DNA from: Leeuwenhoekiella polynyae
GTDB lineage: Bacteria; Bacteroidota; Bacteroidia; Flavobacteriales; Flavobacteriaceae
Direction of reading: 5' to 3'
Assembly (NCBI RefSeq): GCF_004104075.1
Contig: NZ_QOVK01000005.1
Location: forward strand, 62,001-126,000
DNA length: 64,000 bases
Position numbers and translations under genes: made by a program
Notes under the pieces: model-generated
What the model was told of the DNA's origin: nothing
What the model saw: the letters and a program-made list of their open reading frames with translations, nothing else
Databases searched by the model: none
Part shown: piece by piece, positions 8,725 to 16,744 of the stretch
How positions within the stretch are numbered: position 1 is the stretch's first letter
Layout: each line of letters starts with the position of its first letter

Positions 8725-10110
8725 TTACTTTAAAGTAAGCTTTACACGTCTGTTAAGTTGCATACCTGCAGCTGTAGTGTTAGGAGCGATAGGCTGCTCT
8801 TCACCGTAAGCTTTGATAGATAATTGGCTACCATTTACACCTTCTTTACTAGTTAAGTAATCAACAACAGATTGAGCTCTTCTTTCAGAAAGATCCATGT
8901 TGTATGCGTTACTCGCGCGGCTATCAGCGTGACCTTCAACTTCAAAAGAAGCAGTAGGGTATTCTTTTACGATATTAGCGATTGTAGTAAGAGTTGCATA
9001 AGAGCTTTTTCTAATTGTAGCTTTGTCAGTATCAAATAAGATACGACCAGCTTCACCATTTAAAGTCTCTAGTACACTAGCGTCAACTTCAGGACAACCA
9101 TTGTTAGAAGCAGGACCAGCTACGTTAGGACAGTCATCATCTTTATCAGCAACACCGTCACCATCAGCATCAGCAAATGGGCAACCGTTGTTAGATGCAG
9201 GACCAGCTTCGTTAGGGCACTCATCTTCTGAATCAATTACACCGTCACCATCAGCATCAGGACAACCATTAGTTGAAGCAGGACCAGCAACGTCAGGACA
9301 AGCATCTTCATTATCTGGGATACCATCACCATCAGAGTCAGGACATCCATTAAATTCTGGTAAACCAGCTACTTCTGGACAAGCATCTTCAGAATCTTTA
9401 ATACCGTCACCATCAGTATCAGGACATCCGTTGAATTCTTTTAAACCTGGAGTTTCAGGGCACTCATCTTCATCATCATAAATACCATCACCATCAGTAT
9501 CTGTTCCACCGAAAGTGAAACCTACACCCACTACGTGCTGCATATGTCTTGTATAATAAGTACCAGGCATCATTGCATGCTTATAAGTAGAAGATAAGTC
9601 AAGGTTAATGTTATCGCTTAACCAAATTTTTAAACCTACAGTACCGTTAAGGGTTCCGTGACTTGGCATATCGCCAATGAACACGTAACCACCACCACCA
9701 CCTAGGTAAGGGTCAAACCAACCGCCTTCTCCAAAAAGAGCATCACGGAAGCTATAAGAAAACATACCATCTACAGCGTAGTAAGCTAAATCATCAACAG
9801 GAAGATCTCCCATTTTGTCAATTTTGTTGATAGATCCTCTCACACCTAGAGCAAATCCTGCACCTATGTAACGACCTACATAAAGTGTAGAAACTGAAGG
9901 AAGAATATTCCAGTGATCAGAAACATTATAAAATTCATCAGGAAAACCTCCGGTTAAAGGTCTGTTGTCTGGTGGATATACAGGATAAGTATCAACTGCA
10001 TTCACACCAATACTAACAGCCCAAGGGTTGTTTTTGTCTTGTGCGTTTGCAGTGTTAAGACCTGCGAAGATCAAAACTGCAAACAGAAATAATTTAGTAA
10101 GATTTTTCAT
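8725..10110 (-). CDS. OmpA family protein with thrombospondin type-3 repeats (copy 1)
   Basis: This outer-membrane protein has four parts: a signal peptide (MKNLTKLFLFAVLIFAG...NAQ), an N-terminal eight-strand barrel-like domain (to about residue 205), about five calcium-binding TSP3 repeats ([15 protein letters not shown] and similar), and a C-terminal OmpA peptidoglycan-binding domain with VEGHADSRASNAYNMDLSERRA and final NRRVKLTLK. I chose the ATG at 10110 because the signal peptide starts there; a longer frame to 10179 would put 23 unrelated residues before it and would run through the promoter. It is a close paralogue of the next gene (10260-11636), sharing domain order and most residues. 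The likely role is envelope anchoring. Confidence 0.92.
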   Translation of the reverse strand: MKNLTKLFLFAVLIFAGLNTANAQDKNNPWAVSIGVNAVDTYPVYPPDNRPLTGGFPDEFYNVSDHWNILPSVSTLYVGRYIGAGFALGVRGSINKIDKMGDLPVDDLAYYAVDGMFSYSFRDALFGEGGWFDPYLGGGGGYVFIGDMPSHGTLNGTVGLKIWLSDNINLDLSSTYKHAMMPGTYYTRHMQHVVGVGFTFGGTDTDGDGIYDDEDECPETPGLKEFNGCPDTDGDGIKDSEDACPEVAGLPEFNGCPDSDGDGIPDNEDACPDVAGPASTNGCPDADGDGVIDSEDECPNEAGPASNNGCPFADADGDGVADKDDDCPNVAGPASNNGCPEVDASVLETLNGEAGRILFDTDKATIRKSSYATLTTIANIVKEYPTASFEVEGHADSRASNAYNMDLSERRAQSVVDYLTSKEGVNGSQLSIKAYGEEQPIAPNTTAAGMQLNRRVKLTLK

Positions 10111-10143
10111 GTTAAGTAAGTAAAATTTAAGTGTTAATTGAAG

Positions 10144-10174
10144 CAAATGTAATTTGTTAAAATCTAGCAACAAA
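10144..10174 (-). promoter_or_regulatory. Bacteroidota-type promoter of OmpA copy 1
   Basis: On the minus strand TTTG (10174-10171), a 19-base spacer, then TACATTTG (10151-10144) match the -33 TTTG / -7 TAnnTTTG consensus perfectly. Transcription would start about 28 bases before the ATG at 10110. Confidence 0.75.
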
Positions 10175-10259
10175 GTCAAATTTAATAAAAATCACATTTT
10201 TATAATTAAAATGGAATGATTCTCGACTTGATTCTGTTGCCAGATCTTTTATAATTACA

Positions 10260-11636
10260 TTATTCTATAAGTGATATTTCTACACGTCTGTTTTGTTGTC
10301 TTCCAGCTGCAGTTGCATTTGTAGCTACTGGCTTAGACTCTCCAAATCCTTCTGAAGAAAGTCTCGTTGCTGGTAAACCTTGTTTAATTAAATAGTCTTT
10401 TACTGATGCTGCTCTTTCATCTGATAATTTTAAATTATAAGCATCAGAACCCTGACTGTCAGTATGGCCTTCAATTAAGAATCTTGTGTTAGGATATTCT
10501 TTCATTGTTTCAGCAACTGTATTCAGAGTCTCGTAAGATTCAGCACGAATAGAAGCTTTATTCAAATCAAATAATACAGTTCTAACCTGTACGTTGATTT
10601 CTTCAAGAATTTCAACAGTTACTTCAGGACAACCATTATTAGCAACAGTTCCCGGTACAGTAGGACAATCATCATCTTTATCTAAAACACCATCGTTATC
10701 CTGGTCTTCGTAAGGGCATCCATCATTTTCAGCAGGGCCAGCCTCGTTAGGACAGTTATCTTCTGAGTCAATTACTCCATCACCGTCAGCATCAGGACAG
10801 CCATTAGTTTCTGCAGGTCCGGCAACATCAGGGCAAGCATCTTCTGGGTCAGCGATGCCATCACCGTCAGAGTCAGGACATCCATTAAATTCTGGTAAAC
10901 CAGCAACTTCAGGACAAGCATCTTCAGAATCTTTGATACCATCACCATCTGTGTCTGGACAACCATTAAATTCTTCTAAACCTGGAGTATCAGGACATTC
11001 ATCTTTATCATCATAAATACCATCGCCGTCAGTATCAGTTCCGCCAAAATTGAAACCTATACCAGCAGTATGTTGAAAATGTCTTGTATAATAGCCTTCC
11101 ATCGCATGCTTATACGTTGATGACAGGTTTAAATTAAGATTGTCTGATAACCAGATTTTTAAACCTACTGTACCGTTTAGAGTACCGTGGCTAGGAAGAT
11201 CTCCTATAAAAACATAACCACCACCTGCACCTAAATACGGATCAAACCAGCCACCCTCTCCAAAAAGAGCATCGCGGAAACTGTAAGTGAACATACCATC
11301 AACAGCGTAATATGCTAAGTCATTTGCTGGGGCATCACCTAATTTTTCAATTTTATTTAGTGAACCTCTAACACCAAAACTAAAACCACTACCTATATAG
11401 CGACCTACATAGATTGTTGATATTGATGGAAGAATATTCCAGTGATCATCTACATTATAAAATTCATTTGGAAAACCACCAGTAGTTGGTCTCTCACCTG
11501 GCCATACAGGATATGTGTCAACTGCGTTTACACCAATGCTTATATACCAAGGATTGTTTTCGTCTTGCGCACTTACACTTAATGAGCCTGCTAAGAAAGC
11601 AAACAACACCAGTAATAAACTAGTACTTCTAATCAT
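10260..11636 (-). CDS. OmpA family protein with thrombospondin type-3 repeats (copy 2)
   Basis: This is the tandem paralogue of the gene at 8725-10110, with the same layout: signal peptide ([18 protein letters not shown]...SAQ), barrel-like N-domain, TSP3 Asp-rich repeats ([15 protein letters not shown] and others, about residues 215-345), and OmpA domain ([24 protein letters not shown] in part; end [10 protein letters not shown]). The ATG at 11636 is preferred over an upstream in-frame codon because it begins the signal peptide and sits downstream of a good promoter. 149 bases separate it from copy 1, which has its own promoter, so the two may be expressed differently. Duplication is clear; the divergence in the repeats suggests it is not very recent. 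Confidence 0.92.
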   Translation of the reverse strand: MIRSTSLLLVLFAFLAGSLSVSAQDENNPWYISIGVNAVDTYPVWPGERPTTGGFPNEFYNVDDHWNILPSISTIYVGRYIGSGFSFGVRGSLNKIEKLGDAPANDLAYYAVDGMFTYSFRDALFGEGGWFDPYLGAGGGYVFIGDLPSHGTLNGTVGLKIWLSDNLNLNLSSTYKHAMEGYYTRHFQHTAGIGFNFGGTDTDGDGIYDDKDECPDTPGLEEFNGCPDTDGDGIKDSEDACPEVAGLPEFNGCPDSDGDGIADPEDACPDVAGPAETNGCPDADGDGVIDSEDNCPNEAGPAENDGCPYEDQDNDGVLDKDDDCPTVPGTVANNGCPEVTVEILEEINVQVRTVLFDLNKASIRAESYETLNTVAETMKEYPNTRFLIEGHTDSQGSDAYNLKLSDERAASVKDYLIKQGLPATRLSSEGFGESKPVATNATAAGRQQNRRVEISLIE

Positions 11637-11664
11637 AATTAAATGGTTTGTTAAATTATTGAGG

Positions 11665-11695
11665 TAAAAGTAGTTTGTTAAAATATACCTGCAAA
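11665..11695 (-). promoter_or_regulatory. Bacteroidota-type promoter of OmpA copy 2
   Basis: Minus strand: TTTG (11695-11692), 19 bases, TACTTTTA (11672-11665), 7 of 8 positions of the combined fixed bases of the -7 box region. It has the same geometry as the promoter of copy 1. Confidence 0.65.
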
Positions 11696-11884
11696 ACCAC
11701 AAGTGATAAAGTTTTATTAAACCTTTACTAAGAATTATAATTACTGTAAGTCTCTGTTAGACAGTATAAATATGCTTTGAGTTAATAAAAAATGTACTTT
11801 ACCTCCTTATAATTAGCATTTTAAATAGAGTCGTGAATATGACTGATTATGAATATTTTAAGATTTAAGATTGTATATAAAATG

Positions 11885-14800
11885 TTAAAGAACCTGTATT
11901 GGTTTTTTAGCATTCAGGTAGATTATGACTTTTTTCACTACTTGATAATTCATTTTTAGTAATACATTTTCATATTTTGTTATCTGGTTTTTGTGGTTTT
12001 GATGAGGCTCTCCGGTCTTATAATCTAAAAGCCATAGTTTATTTGTGGGATCAATTTCCACTCGATCTGGTCTGAGCATCTTCCCGGAAGTAAGAATTGC
12101 TCGTTCATTAAGAATTTGATGTTGAGGATTAAAAAAACCGTGTTCCTGCAATGCAACAATTAATTCTCTGAGTTTGGTCTCTAACGGTTCTAATTGCTTT
12201 GTTGTAATCATTCCTTTAGTTATAGCCTTTTTTAGCGCAGAATCTATATGCTTTTCGGTTTTGATTTCAGCCATCAATTCGTGGACGATATTTCCAAAAC
12301 TTATGGCTTCTAGTCGTGCGGTATCCCATAGTGCTTCTGCCTGTGTGACTAATATTAAATCATGAGATTCTTTAGCGGTGCTTATAAGTTTCAATTCATT
12401 TGAATTGTTTGCTAACGCTTTAGTGTGAGAGATACGCTGTTGATTGCCAAAGTAATACTTGTTTTGATCAGTATTGAATAAATTTTGATTTTCTAAATAA
12501 AGTCTCAATAGGTCAGAAAAATTTTTCGGTTCACCTCTGAGTTTGCTGCTTTTACTAATTATGTACAATTGCTCAACACTTCTCGTGAGTGCTACATATA
12601 ATACATTTATATTATCGAGTTGTTGTTGAATTCTTTTTTGGTGATACAGAACAGAGGTCTGCTCATTGTAATCTAGTAGTTCACTTTTTTGTCCCAACAA
12701 CAATGCTTCAAATCCTAAGAATTCATTTTCTTCCGGTAAATACCAATTATAAGAATCAGATTTAGTAGGATGGAGGTCAGTATGTGCAAAAGGGTAAATA
12801 ACCACCCGAAACTCCAGTCCTTTGGCTTTGTGAATAGTCATGATCTGTATAGCTTCTGAAGCAGGTGGTGTGCTGATGCTCAATTTATCTTTTTTGCGAT
12901 CCCACCATATTATGAATTCGGGAATACCACCGTAATTTTTTTGAGAGAAATCATAAATAGCATCTAAGAAAAACTGTAGATAAGACCCGCCTTCCAGATT
13001 CAGGTTAAAGCTTCTTATTATATATTCTACAGCTTCATAAATGGGTAAGGAAGAGCATAAATTAAAATCAAAATCATCAGAATCTTCAAAAATAGTGTTG
13101 AATAAAGTTTCTCCGGAATACGATAAGTAATATTTATAAAACTCATGCTTGTCTTCAATTTTTAAATGGAATTTCGCCAAATATTCAAGCAACTTGATGT
13201 TGATGGCATTAGAATCTGGTTCTAATGTAAAGTGCAATAAATTGATTATAAATTGAACTTGAGGAGACTGTTTAAGAAGCAAACTTTCACTAGATATAAC
13301 TGGTATTTTCTCTTCCTGAAGACGTTGCGCGATAGCAACTCCTTCGGCATTTCTTCTCACGAGAATGCAGAGCTCGTGAAGTTTAAAACCATTTTCTTGG
13401 CAAGATTTAATGGACTTTACAACTTCATCTAGGTATAGCGGTTCAGCATCTGTATTTGTATCGGCGTCTACAAATGAAATGGAAACATAACCTCCTGTTC
13501 TGGAGTTTTCCTTTTGAGCATTTCCAGAAGTATAGATATTTTTATACTCGTCGTAGGCAAAAACAGATGCTATTTCAGTAAAAAAGGAATTATTAAAATG
13601 TATGATTTGATCATAACTTCTGTAATTAAAAGGAAGATCAATGGTTTTTTTATCTCTGTTTTGAAACGGATTAACTTCATCTTTTGATAAGCTAATGAAC
13701 TGACCTGCTTCTCCGCCGCGCCATCTGTATATGGCTTGTTTGGGGTCGCCTACAAGCATTAAGCTGTTTGCCAGACTTTCAGGCTGATTGGTGCTTACGG
13801 CGTTATCTATTAGTGGTACTAGATTATTCCATTGCAAGACAGAAGTATCCTGAAACTCATCAATAAAGTAGTTTTCATAGCGCTCGCCTAAACGTTCATA
13901 TATAAATGGTGTTGGCTGGTTAGCAATGTTTTTATGAATAAGTTCATTAAAGTCTGAAATTAAAACTAAGTTATTTTCAGATTTAAGCGCATCAACTTCT
14001 TTTTGTATAGCTTGTAAAACAGAAAGGGGTGTCAGTTTTTTGTAAAGTTCCTCCTGAAATTTCAACTGAAAAATGTCAGATCTTATAGTGTTGAATTTGG
14101 TTGTAATTTCTGGAGCGATCTGATCTAAAGTTTGCTTAATGATATCTTTCTGGGTTTTGGTGTACATAGGTTCTTCACCCAATTTAATCACCCAAGCAGA
14201 AGAAGTATTTAATGCAAAATTTCCTTCTGAAAATTTGAAGACTGTCTTTGGAAGATATTTTCCTTTAAAGTGCGCTTCTTCAAGACCATTTGTACTGAAA
14301 AATTCTAATAAGGATTTTGCTGATTCTTTAATCTGAACTTCAAGTTTTTTATTAGAAGCTTTTAAATACTTTTTAAGTTCTGCAAATTCTTTTAAAGACT
14401 TGTTGTTTATTCTCTTTAAAAATTTGCGATCATTTTCACTAAGTAGCAGTCTGCTTATCTCATAGAAATCAAGTGAAATATCCCAGCTTTTATCGTCATC
14501 AATTTTTTCAAATGCATAATCTAGTAGAACTTGTGTGATAAGCGGATCTCTCCCCGCCTTATCAATCAAGTTGTCTACGGCTTGCTCTAAAACATCCTGA
14601 GTGTTGAGCTCAACTTCAAAGTTTTGAGGAATTTTAAGGTCATAAGCAAAGGTGCGAATGATGCGATGTGTAAAATTATCTATGGTAACCACATCAAAAG
14701 AGGCAAAATCCTGAACAATATTTTTCAGTAGGCGTTTTGATTTTTCATGAATTTCTTCTCGGCTCAGTTCAGTTTCTTCCTCGATTGTGAGAAGCATTGG

Positions 14801-15028
14801 ACTTGGATTTTCAAAAATAGCTTCATTTGAAAATTCCTGAAGGTTTTTTACAATGCGCATTTTCATCTCTGCCACAGCTTTGTTTGTAAAAGTTATGGCG
14901 AGAATACGACGGTATTTGAATTCGTTGTTACTTTTAAATAAGATGCTGAGATAATTCTTTACAAGAGCGAAGGTTTTACCCGCACCTGCAGAAGCGTTAT
15001 AAATAGAAATTGAAGGATGATTTTGCAT
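11885..15028 (-). CDS. addA: AddA/RecB-like UvrD-family helicase-nuclease
   Basis: The 1047-residue protein combines a superfamily 1 helicase and a C-terminal PD-(D/E)XK nuclease. Visible motifs are Walker A NASAGAGKTFALVKNY (residues 10-25), ITFTNKAVAEMK (motif Ia region), YFIDEFQDTS (Walker B, about 390), LVGDPKQAIYRWRGGE (motif III, about 430), LPFNYRS (motif IV), IMTIHKAKGLEF (motif V, about 735), VLYVALTRSVEQLYI (motif VI) and the nuclease motif LLDYKTGE (about 1010). It should drive resection at broken DNA together with the AddB-like protein at 5947-8646. Having the two subunits about 3 kb apart, interrupted by OmpA genes, is unlike the adjacent addBA order in Firmicutes. Confidence 0.9.
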   Translation of the reverse strand: MQNHPSISIYNASAGAGKTFALVKNYLSILFKSNNEFKYRRILAITFTNKAVAEMKMRIVKNLQEFSNEAIFENPSPMLLTIEEETELSREEIHEKSKRLLKNIVQDFASFDVVTIDNFTHRIIRTFAYDLKIPQNFEVELNTQDVLEQAVDNLIDKAGRDPLITQVLLDYAFEKIDDDKSWDISLDFYEISRLLLSENDRKFLKRINNKSLKEFAELKKYLKASNKKLEVQIKESAKSLLEFFSTNGLEEAHFKGKYLPKTVFKFSEGNFALNTSSAWVIKLGEEPMYTKTQKDIIKQTLDQIAPEITTKFNTIRSDIFQLKFQEELYKKLTPLSVLQAIQKEVDALKSENNLVLISDFNELIHKNIANQPTPFIYERLGERYENYFIDEFQDTSVLQWNNLVPLIDNAVSTNQPESLANSLMLVGDPKQAIYRWRGGEAGQFISLSKDEVNPFQNRDKKTIDLPFNYRSYDQIIHFNNSFFTEIASVFAYDEYKNIYTSGNAQKENSRTGGYVSISFVDADTNTDAEPLYLDEVVKSIKSCQENGFKLHELCILVRRNAEGVAIAQRLQEEKIPVISSESLLLKQSPQVQFIINLLHFTLEPDSNAINIKLLEYLAKFHLKIEDKHEFYKYYLSYSGETLFNTIFEDSDDFDFNLCSSLPIYEAVEYIIRSFNLNLEGGSYLQFFLDAIYDFSQKNYGGIPEFIIWWDRKKDKLSISTPPASEAIQIMTIHKAKGLEFRVVIYPFAHTDLHPTKSDSYNWYLPEENEFLGFEALLLGQKSELLDYNEQTSVLYHQKRIQQQLDNINVLYVALTRSVEQLYIISKSSKLRGEPKNFSDLLRLYLENQNLFNTDQNKYYFGNQQRISHTKALANNSNELKLISTAKESHDLILVTQAEALWDTARLEAISFGNIVHELMAEIKTEKHIDSALKKAITKGMITTKQLEPLETKLRELIVALQEHGFFNPQHQILNERAILTSGKMLRPDRVEIDPTNKLWLLDYKTGEPHQNHKNQITKYENVLLKMNYQVVKKVIIYLNAKKPIQVL

Positions 15029-15145
15029 GGGTTCAAGATAATAAATTACCGTGTGGAAGCTCGCAAGCCAATTGTAGAGATATGCTTTTATTTTAGAATT
15101 AATTGCTAAGAGGTTAAACCTTAAGAGTATTATAACACAGCATCT

Positions 15146-15176
15146 TTTAAATAAGGCTTATGAATCACTATCTTTG
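15146..15176 (+). promoter_or_regulatory. Putative promoter of superoxide dismutase gene
   Basis: TTTA (15146-15149), 19 bases, TATCTTTG (15169-15176). The -7 box matches TAnnTTTG exactly and the -33 box matches 3 of 4. The start codon is 40 bases downstream. Confidence 0.6.
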
Positions 15177-15215
15177 ACTATCAACTATTCTATTAACGAA
15201 AAAAATTAAATAAAA

Positions 15216-15824
15216 ATGTCATTTCAACTCCCGAAATTAAAATACGCGAAAGACGCACTAGAACCAAATATTGATGCTCAAACCATGGAAATTCACCATG
15301 ATAAGCATCACGCAGGTTATACCAGTAAATTAAATGCTGCTATTGAAGGAACAGATTTAGAAGGAAAGACTATTGAGAATATATTGATTAATCTTGATAT
15401 GTCTAACAAAGCTGTTCGTAACAATGGTGGAGGTTTTTACAATCACAGTTTGTTCTGGGAGGTCATGTCTCCTGACGGTGGTGGTGAGCCAACTGGTGAA
15501 TTAGCAGAAGCTATTAACGCTGCGTTTGGATCTTTTGACGCGTTTAAAGATAAATTTAGTAGTGCTGCAGGAACTCAGTTTGGTTCTGGATGGGCATGGT
15601 TATGTGTTCACGAAGGTGGAAAAGTAGAAGTTTGTTCTACTCCTAACCAAGATAATCCACTTATGCCGGAAGTAGGCTGTGGTGGAACTCCAATTTTAGG
15701 TATTGATGTATGGGAACATGCTTATTACTTAAAGTATCAGAACAAGCGTCCGGAATATATTGATGCATTTTTTAATGTAATCAACTGGCAAGAAGTTTCT
15801 AGCAGATATGCTCAGAACAAATAA
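15216..15824 (+). CDS. sodA: Superoxide dismutase, Fe/Mn type
   Basis: This 202-residue enzyme dismutes superoxide in the cytoplasm. The four metal ligands are visible: H27 (in [11 protein letters not shown]), H77 (FYNHSLFW), D164 and H168 (IDVWEHAYY). The protein has no signal peptide and normal family length. The [11 protein letters not shown] and GSGWAWL segments place it in the Fe/Mn family; residues such as [13 protein letters not shown] are more common in Mn-type enzymes, but the metal cannot be fixed by eye, so the symbol is tentative. The gene is monocistronic, with its own promoter and terminator. Confidence 0.95.
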   Translation: MSFQLPKLKYAKDALEPNIDAQTMEIHHDKHHAGYTSKLNAAIEGTDLEGKTIENILINLDMSNKAVRNNGGGFYNHSLFWEVMSPDGGGEPTGELAEAINAAFGSFDAFKDKFSSAAGTQFGSGWAWLCVHEGGKVEVCSTPNQDNPLMPEVGCGGTPILGIDVWEHAYYLKYQNKRPEYIDAFFNVINWQEVSSRYAQNK

Positions 15825-15846
15825 TAAAAACTTTTTTATAGTAATT

Positions 15847-15872
15847 AAAGCCCGGTTTTACCGGGCTTTTTT
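15847..15872 (+). terminator. Terminator of superoxide dismutase gene
   Basis: AAAGCCCGG, loop TTTTA, CCGGGCTTT, followed by further T. It starts 23 bases after the stop codon. Confidence 0.92.
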
Positions 15873-16190
15873 ATGCCCTTTTTTTAAAAAAGCATATTTT
15901 TTAAATGAAAATTTATTGAATAGGTGTTTTGAAATCTAGGGATACTAGTTGATTTGAAGTTCTCAGAGAATTCATAACATTTAGATTATGGGAATTATTA
16001 GAAAAGGTAACTTCATTCCATATAAGGAAGGGTTGGAGAAGAATGTTTATTAGGATGCTTTTGATAGAACTGAAATAGTTTCTTGCCCAATAAAATACCG
16101 TGTTCTCTATAGTAACGTCCTCTTAAAGATTCTGAGCGAGCGTATTCAACAGTAATTAGCTTTTAAGTTCGAATTTATGCAAATAAAAAA
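15873..16190. other. Gene-free stretch before the repeat array
   Basis: About 320 bases without a supported gene. From ATG at 15988 a plus-strand frame runs to a stop at 16153-16155 with only one internal stop (16051-16053); its 55 codons show no domain I recognise. It may be a decayed short gene or chance. The rest is AT-rich and featureless. Confidence 0.4.
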
Positions 16191-16191
16191 A

Positions 16192-16306
16192 AGTGGAAAA
16201 AAGCGGAAGGCTGAAACGGCTCGCAGCAGCAGATATGTTTTTAATAGAAAATGAGTTTGTAATTGAGTCTATTTTGATATCAAGCACCGTGCATACTCGC
16301 CACCCC
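16192..16306. repeat. 136-base tandem repeat, unit A
   Basis: The unit begins AGTGGAAAAAAGCGGAAG, continues with CTGAAACGGCTCGC, and ends CTCGCCACCCC. The end segments can pair (GTGG with CCAC), which closes the unit as a long stem-loop on either strand. Compared with unit C (16465-16579) I find only three base differences over the unit and the following linker. The linker TTAAATTTTGGGCAAT leads directly into unit B. Confidence 0.85.
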
Positions 16307-16328
16307 TTAAATTTTGGGCAATAAAAAA

Positions 16329-16444
16329 GGTGGAATAAGTAGAAGGCTGAAACGGCTCGCGCTAATTTTTGTGGATTTGATTTAGCGTTGCTCTTAGATC
16401 GTAATTGCAGTTGATAGAAAAACGCAAAATAAGCTCGCCACCCC
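16329..16444. repeat. 136-base tandem repeat, unit B (different core)
   Basis: The unit keeps the ends of units A and C (GGTGGAATAAGTAGAAGG, CTGAAACGGCTCGC, and GCTCGCCACCCC) and the same total length (116 bases), but its central roughly 70 bases are unrelated to the A/C core. The core has its own inverted repeat, CGCTAA (16359-16364 region) with TTAGCG (about 16382-16387). It starts 137 bases after unit A and 136 before unit C. Confidence 0.8.
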
Positions 16445-16464
16445 AATTTGGTTCAAATAAAAAA

Positions 16465-16579
16465 GGTGGAAAAAAGCGGAAGACTGAAACGGCTCGCAGC
16501 AGCAGATATGTTTTTAATAGAAAATGAGTTTGTAATTAAGTCTATTTTGATATCAAGCACCGGGCATACTCGCCACCCC
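16465..16579. repeat. 136-base tandem repeat, unit C (near copy of A)
   Basis: The unit is nearly identical to unit A. Differences are GGAAGA against GGAAGG, ATTAAG against ATTGAG, and ACCGGGC against ACCGTGC. The linker after it begins a fourth copy (GGGCAATAAAAAAGGTGGAATA) that turns at once into the hairpin at 16589-16628. The array therefore reads A-B-A' and ends in a terminator built from the repeat's own start. Confidence 0.85.
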
Positions 16580-16588
16580 TTAAATTTT

Positions 16589-16628
16589 GGGCAATAAAAA
16601 AGGTGGAATAAATCCACCTTTTTTGCCC
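16589..16628. terminator. Bidirectional terminator between sod array and purF
   Basis: Perfect 12-base arms (AAAAAAGGTGGA at 16596-16607 and its complement at 16613-16624) with an ATAAA loop and T-runs on both strands; an outer GGGC/GCCC adds to the stem. It can end transcription from purF on the minus strand and from the array on the plus strand. Its left arm is the conserved beginning of the 136-base repeat. Confidence 0.9.
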
Positions 16629-16744
16629 CAAATCTACCATGAACTTAACCTACTTATGTTATGGCAGTCACTAAAGTATTATATGTTGTAGGATAGAACC
16701 AAATCTTTTAGATTAAGTGCTTAATTATTAGTTAAACAGTTGTT

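Noticed and set aside
9023-9481. 152-residue plus-strand frame rich in Ser-Gly-Pro
   Set aside because: It lies opposite the Asp-rich TSP3 repeats of OmpA copy 1; the repeated GAT/GAC codons create long open antisense frames.
15988-16155. 55-codon frame with one internal stop before the repeat array
   Set aside because: Possibly a decayed short gene, but the translation matches nothing I recognise and the length is within chance for a frame with one stop.
16156-16446. 96-residue minus-strand frame over repeat units A and B
   Set aside because: It consists of the repeat sequence itself, crosses the unit boundaries, and has no start or domain support.
16192-16628. Reading the array as CRISPR
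   Set aside because: Units are about 115 bases with 20-base linkers that are nearly constant; there are no unique spacers of 30-40 bases and no cas genes in the window.
16192-16628. Reading the array as integron attC sites or a group II intron remnant
   Set aside because: I find no RYYYAAC/GTTRRRY core sites, and although GAGCCGT on the minus strand recalls intron domain V, the matching half (TACGGTTC) and the GAAA tetraloop are missing.
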